From NCBI GenBank assembly GCA_964615585.1, contig CAZTNS010000052.1:1-19869 (forward strand): a stretch of DNA of 19,869 nucleotides, written 5' to 3'. A program made the translations under genes and the position numbers. Positions 14,634-19,869 of this stretch are shown here, piece by piece. The first letter of the stretch is position 1; the number at the start of each line of letters is the position of its first letter. This DNA comes from JAQIBY01 sp964615585. GTDB lineage: Bacteria > Bacteroidota > Bacteroidia > Bacteroidales > ML635J-15. The notes beneath the pieces were generated by a model. The model was not told the origin of the DNA. It did no database searches and worked only from the letters and a program-made list of their open reading frames with translations.

Positions 14634-15215
14634 ATGGACACGCACTATTTAGTTACAAACCTTAATATAGATAGATGTATGGTGCAGAAACCTTTAGAAC
14701 ATTATAAATTACAAGGTAATTACTTCACCAGGGATGTGCTTGAGTTAGCACCGGATTTACTGGGAAAAATTTTGGTTGTAAAAAATTATAACAACACAGC
14801 CCGTTTTCGTATCACAGAAACGGAAGCATACCGGGGCGAAGAAGACCTGGCCTGCCATGCCAAAAAAGGTCGTACCAAACGTACGGATCCCATGTATTAT
14901 CCCGGCGGAATTCTTTACATATACCTTGTTTATGGCATGCATTGGATGCTGAATATTGTCACTGGAGAAAAAAATGTGCCACAGGCTGTACTGATAAGAG
15001 GTGTAGATGAAATAAAAGGGCCGGGAAGAGTAACAAAAACCCTGGGCATTGATAAAAGGTATAATTATGAAAATCTCAGCACATCCAAACGGATATATTT
15101 GCTTGCTGACGGTTTACAACCAACCTATTCATGCGCACCACGGGTGGGAATAGATTATGCCGGAGAATACTGGAAAAACCTCAAATGGCGGTTTATATTA
15201 AATCCATCTCAATAA
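14634..15215 (+). CDS. DNA-3-methyladenine glycosylase (AAG/MPG family)
   Basis: The 193 residues match the alkyladenine glycosylase (Mpg) fold: NYFTRDVLELAPDLLGKIL near the start, ITETEAYRGEEDLACHA with the catalytic Glu of the TEAY motif, GRTKRTDPMYYPGGILYIYL, YGMHWMLNIVTG and a C-terminal APRVGIDYAGEYW. It excises alkylated and deaminated purines (3-methyladenine, hypoxanthine) to start base-excision repair. The ATG at 14634 is used here, but an ATG at 14679 (MVQKPLEHYKLQGNYF) fits the family N-terminus better, and the first 15 residues have no obvious family counterpart. The 3' end overlaps the convergent purN by 23 bases. Confidence 0.87.
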   Translation: MDTHYLVTNLNIDRCMVQKPLEHYKLQGNYFTRDVLELAPDLLGKILVVKNYNNTARFRITETEAYRGEEDLACHAKKGRTKRTDPMYYPGGILYIYLVYGMHWMLNIVTGEKNVPQAVLIRGVDEIKGPGRVTKTLGIDKRYNYENLSTSKRIYLLADGLQPTYSCAPRVGIDYAGEYWKNLKWRFILNPSQ

Positions 15216-15768
15216 GTTGTTCAATGCATTGCGGGTAATACCTATATTCCAGTTTGTGTATCCTTTCAGCCAGTGTTTCCACGGAATCATTCTGATAAAC
15301 CGGGCATCGTGCTTGTAAAATAATATTCCCCTCATCGTATTTTTCATTCACGTAATGTATGCTGATGCCGCTTTCTGTATCCTTATTTTGTAATACTGCC
15401 TTGTGTACGTTATCTCCATACATACCTTTCCCCCCGTATTTTGGCAACAGTGCCGGATGGATATTGATGATTCTGTTTGTGTATGCACTGACAAGTTGAG
15501 AAGGAATAAGTGCTAAAAAACCGGCCAGAACAACAAGGTCAATGTCATATTTTTTCAACAGCTGTGGCAGAAAATCACAGTCATTCAAGTTTTTTTTGTC
15601 AACAAAAAGATGGTCAATGTTCAGTTTTTCAGCCCTTTTCAGTACACCTGCATATTGCTTGTTGCATACAATTAAAACCACTTTTGCCATTTGATTATCA
15701 GCAAAATGGAGAACAATGTTTTCGGCATTTGTACCAGAGCCTGAAGCAAATATCGCGATGTTTTTCAT
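15193..15768 (-). CDS. purN: Phosphoribosylglycinamide formyltransferase
   Basis: The 191-residue protein is the 10-formyl-THF-dependent GAR transformylase, third step of de novo purine synthesis. FASGSGTNAENI (7-18) binds the GAR phosphate. The catalytic triad is visible as N102 and H104 in INIHPALLPKYGGKGMYG and D145 in YDEGNII. I chose the ATG at 15768 because MKNIAIFASGSGTN is the standard N-terminus. Upstream in-frame codons to 15813 would add 15 residues lying in the promoter region. It faces away from acpP, sharing a 141-base divergent region, and its end overlaps the glycosylase gene by 23 bases. The purN/acpP divergence is a familiar layout in Bacteroidota. Confidence 0.95.
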   Translation of the reverse strand: MKNIAIFASGSGTNAENIVLHFADNQMAKVVLIVCNKQYAGVLKRAEKLNIDHLFVDKKNLNDCDFLPQLLKKYDIDLVVLAGFLALIPSQLVSAYTNRIINIHPALLPKYGGKGMYGDNVHKAVLQNKDTESGISIHYVNEKYDEGNIILQARCPVYQNDSVETLAERIHKLEYRYYPQCIEQLIEMDLI

Positions 15769-15796
15769 GGCACATAAATTATCCTTCAAAATAAAA

Positions 15797-15804
15797 CAAA
15801 AATA
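15797..15804 (-). promoter_or_regulatory. Candidate -7 element of purN
   Basis: The minus strand reads TATTTTTG, an exact TAnnTTTG match, 28 bases before the purN ATG. No TTTG -33 element at proper spacing was found. The purine-repressor state cannot be judged. Confidence 0.4.
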
Positions 15805-15845
15805 TCTTATCAAAAAAGTGCTGTTTTATTTGGAAATATAATTTA

Positions 15846-15853
15846 TAAATTTG
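15846..15853 (+). promoter_or_regulatory. Candidate -7 element of acpP-fabF-rnc
   Basis: TAAATTTG matches TAnnTTTG exactly, 56 bases before the acpP ATG. A TTTG at 15829-15832 lies upstream but only 13 bases away, shorter than usual. The position, in the divergent region before a highly expressed gene, supports it. Confidence 0.45.
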
Positions 15854-15909
15854 TTTCTTTGTAAGCTCGAAACAGAACTCAAAATTAGTATTAACATAAA
15901 ATTAAAACT

Positions 15910-16146
15910 ATGTCTGATTTTGCATCTAAAGTAAAAAGTATCATCGTTGACAAATTAGGTGTTGACGAAAACGAGGTAACTCCAGAAGCCAGTTTCACTA
16001 ATGACCTCGGCGCTGATTCATTGGATACAGTAGAACTTATTATGGAATTTGAAAAAGAATTTGACATTTCAATTCCCGACGAAGAAGCAGAAAAAATTGG
16101 CACTGTTGGTGATGCCATCAAATACATTGAAGAAAACACCAAGTAA
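15910..16146 (+). CDS. acpP: Acyl carrier protein
   Basis: The 78-residue, strongly acidic protein has the phosphopantetheine attachment motif GADSLDTVELIM with S37. It carries growing acyl chains in type II fatty acid synthesis in the cytosol. Length and helix pattern are normal. It is the first gene of the acpP-fabF-rnc cluster, with fabF 27 bases downstream and purN divergent upstream. Confidence 0.98.
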   Translation: MSDFASKVKSIIVDKLGVDENEVTPEASFTNDLGADSLDTVELIMEFEKEFDISIPDEEAEKIGTVGDAIKYIEENTK

Positions 16147-16173
16147 TATTATAAATCGCAGAAACCCCATTTT

Positions 16174-17433
16174 ATGGATCTAAAACGTGTTGTTGTGACA
16201 GGTTTAGGTGCTGTCACACCGCTTGGGAATAACATTCCTGAACTCTGGGAATCCGCGTCACAGGGAAAATCAGGTTCTGATTGGATTACACATTTCGATG
16301 CGTCTTCTTTCAAAACAAGGTTTGCCTGTGAGGTAAAAAACTTTGATCCCAAAGAACGTATTGATCGTAAAATGGTCCGTAAAATGGATCGTTTTACGCA
16401 ATATGCGATGGCTTCCGTGGCTGAAGCACTGGAGGAATCCAAGTTGATGGAAGATGAAAATCTCGACAAGGACAATGTCGGCGTCATCTGGGCCTCAGGG
16501 ATCGGCGGCATGGAAACCCTGATTGATGAGATAAAAGGGTATATCAAAAATGATATGAAGCCTCGCTTCAGTCCGTTTTTTATCCCTAAAATTATTTCTG
16601 ATATTGCTGCCGGACACATCAGTATGCAATACGGATTCAGGGGGCCAAACTTTGCTACCGTTTCTGCATGTGCATCCTCTTCTAATGCCATCATTGATGC
16701 ACTTAATTATATCCGCCTCGGCAAAGCCAATGTTTTTGTCACCGGGGGATCCGAAGCTGCTATTAATGAAGCTGGAGTTGGTGGTTTTGGTGCCATGCAG
16801 GCAATTTCCAAAAACAACGATGAATACAAAACAGCGTCCCGCCCGTTCTGTGCTACACGCGATGGTTTTGTCATGGGAGAAGGCGGGGGAGCACTTATTC
16901 TCGAAGAATATGAACACGCTGTAAAACGTGGTGCTCCTATTTATGCCGAAATTATTGGAGGAGGAATGTCTGCTGATGCACATCATTTGACAGCACCTGA
17001 TCCAGAAGGCGGGGGTGCTGCTTTGGTTATGAAAAGGGCACTTGAAGATGCCAAAACTGTTTCCGATAAAATTGATTATATCAATGTCCATGGCACTGCT
17101 ACACCAACCGGAGACGTTGCAGAGTTAAAAGGCGTGTATTCTGTTTTTGGTGACCACAGTTTTATTTTAAATTTAAGTTCTACCAAATCCATGACCGGAC
17201 ATTTACTGGGGGCTGCCGGCGCGCTGGAATCAATACTGGCTATCCTGGCCATCATCAACAATGTCGTTCCGCCAACCATCAACCATCAAAAATGGGATGA
17301 TAACATTGATAAACGTTTTAACCTGACACTTCACAAAGCACAGGAAAAACCTGTCAATTACGCCATGAGCAATACATTTGGTTTTGGCGGGCACAATACT
17401 TCTGTAGTATTTAAAGCTTTCGATAAATTATAA
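16174..17433 (+). CDS. fabF: Beta-ketoacyl-ACP synthase II
   Basis: The 419 residues have the full KAS II set: catalytic C166 in VSACASSSNAI, H306 in NVHGTATPTGD, K338 and H343 in SSTKSMTGHLLGAAGA, and the C-terminal NTFGFGGHN loop. It condenses malonyl-ACP with acyl-ACP to elongate fatty acids and is responsible for temperature-related chain adjustment in other bacteria. The N-terminus (KRVVVTGLGAVTPLG) is standard, so the ATG at 16174 is secure. It follows acpP and precedes rnc by four bases. Confidence 0.98.
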   Translation: MDLKRVVVTGLGAVTPLGNNIPELWESASQGKSGSDWITHFDASSFKTRFACEVKNFDPKERIDRKMVRKMDRFTQYAMASVAEALEESKLMEDENLDKDNVGVIWASGIGGMETLIDEIKGYIKNDMKPRFSPFFIPKIISDIAAGHISMQYGFRGPNFATVSACASSSNAIIDALNYIRLGKANVFVTGGSEAAINEAGVGGFGAMQAISKNNDEYKTASRPFCATRDGFVMGEGGGALILEEYEHAVKRGAPIYAEIIGGGMSADAHHLTAPDPEGGGAALVMKRALEDAKTVSDKIDYINVHGTATPTGDVAELKGVYSVFGDHSFILNLSSTKSMTGHLLGAAGALESILAILAIINNVVPPTINHQKWDDNIDKRFNLTLHKAQEKPVNYAMSNTFGFGGHNTSVVFKAFDKL

Positions 17434-17437
17434 GTTT

Positions 17438-18163
17438 GTGATTTGTATCAGCTGGTTTAAACGTTTGTTTTTTATTGGGAAAAAACACAGGCAGTTGTAT
17501 TTTAAGCTTAAATCCCTGTTGGGCTTTTGTCCTTGTGATTTATCCCTCTATTTAATTGCTCTGCGCCACAAATCTGCCAGCATCATTGACCACGACCATA
17601 AAGTAAACAACGAAAGGCTTGAATTTTTGGGTGACGCGGTCATTGAATTGGTTGTCTCTGATTTTTTGTACAGATCATACCCTGACCATGATGAAGGCAC
17701 ACTGAGTTTGATGCGGGCAAACATTGTGCAGCGAAAAACCATGAACGATATTGCTATCAAAATGGGAATCCCGGATTTGCTGGTTGCCGGGGATAAATCC
17801 CCTACACAAACAAAAAATATTTTTGGAAACGCACTTGAAGCGATAGCAGGGGCTGTATATGTTGACAGGGGATATTTTTATTGCCGGAAATTCATTGATA
17901 AAAAGTTCATTTCAGGATTTGAACAGGGTAAATTATTCAAGGCGGAATACGATCACAAATCATCATTGCTGCATGTAGTACAAGAGAAAAAATGGGACCT
18001 TGAATTTGACACATTTGAACAAATTGAATCCACGGAAACCCAAATACACTTTGAGTCACATGTGTTAATTAACAATGAATTTATTTCACAGGGGAAAGGA
18101 TGGTCAAAAAAAGAAGCAGAACAAAACGCTGCCAGGAAAGCACTTGATAAAATAGGGATTTAA
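17438..18163 (+). CDS. rnc: Ribonuclease III
   Basis: The 241 residues consist of an RNase III domain (about 20-160) and a double-stranded RNA-binding domain (about 168-241, ending KGWSKKEAEQNAARKAL). The signature NNERLEFLGDAV gives E59, E62 and D66. In GNALEAIAGAVYVD the E134 equivalent of E. coli E117 is present, while the position of metal-ligand D114 is N131. Asn here, as I recall, is common in Bacteroidota enzymes. It processes rRNA and other duplex RNA. The start is GTG at 17438, four bases after fabF. No ATG occurs in frame before residue 92, so a non-ATG start is required, and this one gives the N-terminal extension usual for the phylum. Confidence 0.95.
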   Translation: MICISWFKRLFFIGKKHRQLYFKLKSLLGFCPCDLSLYLIALRHKSASIIDHDHKVNNERLEFLGDAVIELVVSDFLYRSYPDHDEGTLSLMRANIVQRKTMNDIAIKMGIPDLLVAGDKSPTQTKNIFGNALEAIAGAVYVDRGYFYCRKFIDKKFISGFEQGKLFKAEYDHKSSLLHVVQEKKWDLEFDTFEQIESTETQIHFESHVLINNEFISQGKGWSKKEAEQNAARKALDKIGI

Positions 18164-18166
18164 TCC

Positions 18167-18174
18167 TATCTTTA
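18167..18174 (+). promoter_or_regulatory. Weak -7-like element before the IPExxxVDY gene
   Basis: TATCTTTA differs from TAnnTTTG at the last base and lies in the 32-base gap between rnc and the next start codon. No -33 element was seen. It could be a secondary promoter, but the next gene may simply be co-transcribed with rnc. Confidence 0.2.
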
Positions 18175-18195
18175 CATCAAAAGAAAAAATCATTT

Positions 18196-18615
18196 GTGAC
18201 AAAAGAAAAGCGTCTGAAATATACACCTGTCCCTGATTTTACATTGGTTGCCATTGCTACCAGTGAGGACGCTTACAGGTTATCATGGGTGCTGAACCAG
18301 TTGCTTGGAATTCAACTTAAACGTACAGACCCCTTACAGGTGTGGAATGAAAAAACTGAAAATCCCCTGGAGTTTGGTTGTTACAAATATACGAGCCCTT
18401 CCGAACAAACCGGTTGCAGATTAATAGCCAATAAATCAGAATCAGGGCTGCTTGAATCAAAGTACAATAAGTTCGACTATTTTTTGCAGATGCGTCATTT
18501 GCCCGGAGTTAAGGCAAGCGATGTGATAGAACAACTGAACAATGAAAAAGACATTCTACTGGCTGTGGAAATAACATCCCCAGGCAAAGCATTAATGCAA
18601 AAATTGATGATATAA
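18196..18615 (+). CDS. IPExxxVDY family protein
   Basis: The 139-residue protein has no signal or membrane segment. It starts with GTG at 18196, because the frame has no early ATG. The segments PDFTLVAIATSEDAYRLSWVLNQLLG, a strand-rich middle with FGCYKYTSP, LIANKS, and KFDYFLQM resemble the IPExxxVDY family that sits downstream of rnc in Bacteroidota, normally before pyruvate kinase. The name-giving motif is degenerate here: the region reads LLESKYNKFDY. Function is unknown. The M42 peptidase gene begins three bases after its stop, in place of the pyruvate kinase I would have expected. Confidence 0.7.
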   Translation: MTKEKRLKYTPVPDFTLVAIATSEDAYRLSWVLNQLLGIQLKRTDPLQVWNEKTENPLEFGCYKYTSPSEQTGCRLIANKSESGLLESKYNKFDYFLQMRHLPGVKASDVIEQLNNEKDILLAVEITSPGKALMQKLMI

Positions 18616-18618
18616 AAG

Positions 18619-19671
18619 ATGGATACATTGAATTTTGACTTGTTAAAAAGATTAAGTGAAACTTCAGGCATCAGTGGGTTTGAAACGGAAATTCGCAACC
18701 TGATCAGAGATGAAATACAAGGCCTGGTTGATGATTTGAGCATCGACAACATGGGAAATCTTACTGCTTTCCGAAAGGGCAAAGCGGATAAAAAATTAAT
18801 GATCGCCGCTCACATGGACGAGATTGGCTTTGTTGTTACACACCTTGAAGACAATGGATTTTTGCGTTTTACCAACATCGGTGGATTTGACCCCAAAACA
18901 TTGACATCTCAACGGGTTGTTGTGCACGGCAAAAAGGATATTGTTGGGGTAATGGGTTCCAAACCAATCCATGTCATGGAAGACGAAGAAAAAAAGAAAA
19001 ACCCTAAACTCAAAGATTATTTTATTGATACGGGCATGAGCAAAGAAGCCCTTGAAAAAATCGTGGAACCGGGAAATGCTGTGACCCGGGAACGAAATTG
19101 CATTCAAATGGGAGATTGCTACAACGGGAAATCCCTCGACAACAGGGTATCGGTTTTTGTGCTGATAGAAACCCTGAAAGCCATTAAAGACAAAGCATTG
19201 CCTTATGACCTGTATGCAGTTTTTACCGTCCAGGAAGAGGTTGGCCTCAGGGGTGCACACGTTGCCAGTTTGCAAATTGAGCCTGATTTTGGCATTGGCC
19301 TGGATACAACCATTGCTTATGATGTGCCGGGGGCCCAGCCCCACGAAATGGTAACACGCCTGGGCAAAGGCACAGCCATCAAATTAATGGATTCCTCAGC
19401 CATTGCAGATCAGCGGATGATCAGTTTTATGAAAGAGACTGCAAAGCATAACAAAATAAAATATCAAACTGAAATATTTGCTACAGGCGGTACGGATACT
19501 GCCTTCATTCAGCGAATGAACAAAAGCGGTGCCATTGCCGGTGCTGTTTCAATACCAACCCGGCACATTCATCAGGTGGTGGAATCTGTACATAAAGATG
19601 ATGTAAAGGCAAGCATTGATTTGCTTACTGCCTGTATTTTGGAGGTTAATAAAGGAAACTGGGAATATTAA
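18619..19671 (+). CDS. M42 family metallopeptidase (aminopeptidase)
   Basis: The 350-residue protein has the M42 co-catalytic metal site: H65 and D67 in AAHMDEIGF, D174 in GKSLDNRVS, catalytic E206 with E207 in VQEEVGLRGA, D229 in GLDTT, and H318 in PTRHIHQVVE. M42 enzymes are cytosolic, usually tetrahedral dodecamers, that trim peptides from the N-terminus (glutamyl or other aminopeptidase activity). Some relatives are described as cellulases, most likely in error. The length is normal and the N-terminus (LLKRLSETSGISGFE) is standard. It starts three bases after the IPExxxVDY gene and is probably co-transcribed with it. A repeat-rich region follows. Confidence 0.93.
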   Translation: MDTLNFDLLKRLSETSGISGFETEIRNLIRDEIQGLVDDLSIDNMGNLTAFRKGKADKKLMIAAHMDEIGFVVTHLEDNGFLRFTNIGGFDPKTLTSQRVVVHGKKDIVGVMGSKPIHVMEDEEKKKNPKLKDYFIDTGMSKEALEKIVEPGNAVTRERNCIQMGDCYNGKSLDNRVSVFVLIETLKAIKDKALPYDLYAVFTVQEEVGLRGAHVASLQIEPDFGIGLDTTIAYDVPGAQPHEMVTRLGKGTAIKLMDSSAIADQRMISFMKETAKHNKIKYQTEIFATGGTDTAFIQRMNKSGAIAGAVSIPTRHIHQVVESVHKDDVKASIDLLTACILEVNKGNWEY

Positions 19672-19744
19672 TATTCTATTTATCGGTTTGAAGAAAACAG
19701 TTATCTATGCCATTAAACACAAAAAAAAACAAAGTTCAAAATAA

Positions 19745-19810
19745 GGGTTTAGGATTCAGGGATTCGGTTTTAGGGGTTTAAGATATTTTATGACCTAACT
19801 CCTAACCTGG
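19745..19810. repeat. Short imperfect inverted repeat
   Basis: GGGTTTAGGATTCAGGG at 19745-19761 and CCTAACTCCTAACC within 19792-19810 are imperfect reverse complements. A second GGATTCGGTTTTAGGGG lies between them. It resembles small palindromic intergenic repeats and might act as the M42 transcript's 3' hairpin, though it lacks a U-run. Confidence 0.35.
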
Positions 19811-19831
19811 CATAGCCAGAACCAAAAAGGA

Positions 19832-19869
19832 AATAATGAATACTGAACAAGGAATGTCGAATGATGAAG
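19832..19869 (+). repeat. Partial left arm of the four-helix-bundle cassette family
   Basis: AATGAATACTGAACAAGG followed by AATGTCGAATGATGAA matches the left arm at 14153-14196 in its first half. In its second half it matches the complement of the right arm (GAATGTCGAATGATGAA is the complement of TTCATCATTCGACATTC at 14217-14233). It is in the same orientation as the array and is cut by the window end, so what it encloses is unseen. Confidence 0.6.

Overview
The window looks like a stretch of a Bacteroidota chromosome, probably Bacteroidales/Marinilabiliales-like. The signs are TAnnTTTG-type promoter elements, the acpP-fabF-rnc block with an IPExxxVDY-family gene behind it, a PG0541-type small protein behind an RND pump, and a sigma-54 response regulator that lacks the usual helix-turn-helix. 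Base composition is moderate, with AT-rich intergenic repeats. There is no rRNA, tRNA, CRISPR array or recognisable transposase.

Layout. Positions 1-911 hold a DUF58 gene on the minus strand, cut by the window edge. It is divergent from a TetR-led efflux operon (1048-8037): TetR regulator, TolC-like outer-membrane channel, lipoprotein adaptor, RND permease and a PG0541-type protein. Between adaptor and permease lie two unrelated palindromic repeats in a 394-base gap. Next is a membrane protein of the DUF6544/DUF6920 type (8216-9166), whose C-terminus is cut off by two in-frame stops although the family sequence continues to 9316. Then come a sigma-54 response regulator, an aspartase-like lyase, and WbpD-like and WbpB-like sugar-nucleotide enzymes (9452-13614), closely packed on the plus strand and probably co-transcribed at least in part.

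The most unusual region is 13658-14385. A small S23/four-helix-bundle gene sits between 44-base imperfect inverted repeats, with its start codon inside the left arm. It is followed by two tandem 122-base copies of the same unit that have both arms but no gene. The gene-bearing unit is 480 bases, so the difference (358) is almost exactly the gene. A further left arm appears at the very end of the window (19832-19869), 5.5 kb away. This looks like a mobile or recombining cassette with filled and empty forms, comparable to the 23S rRNA intervening sequences that carry the same protein family.

After another AT-rich palindromic repeat come a 3-methyladenine DNA glycosylase and a convergent, overlapping purN. 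Divergent from purN is the lipid/RNA housekeeping cluster acpP-fabF-rnc, then the IPExxxVDY-type gene and an M42 aminopeptidase. The window ends in repeats.

All calls rest on reading the sequence and on known family motifs. No database search was possible.
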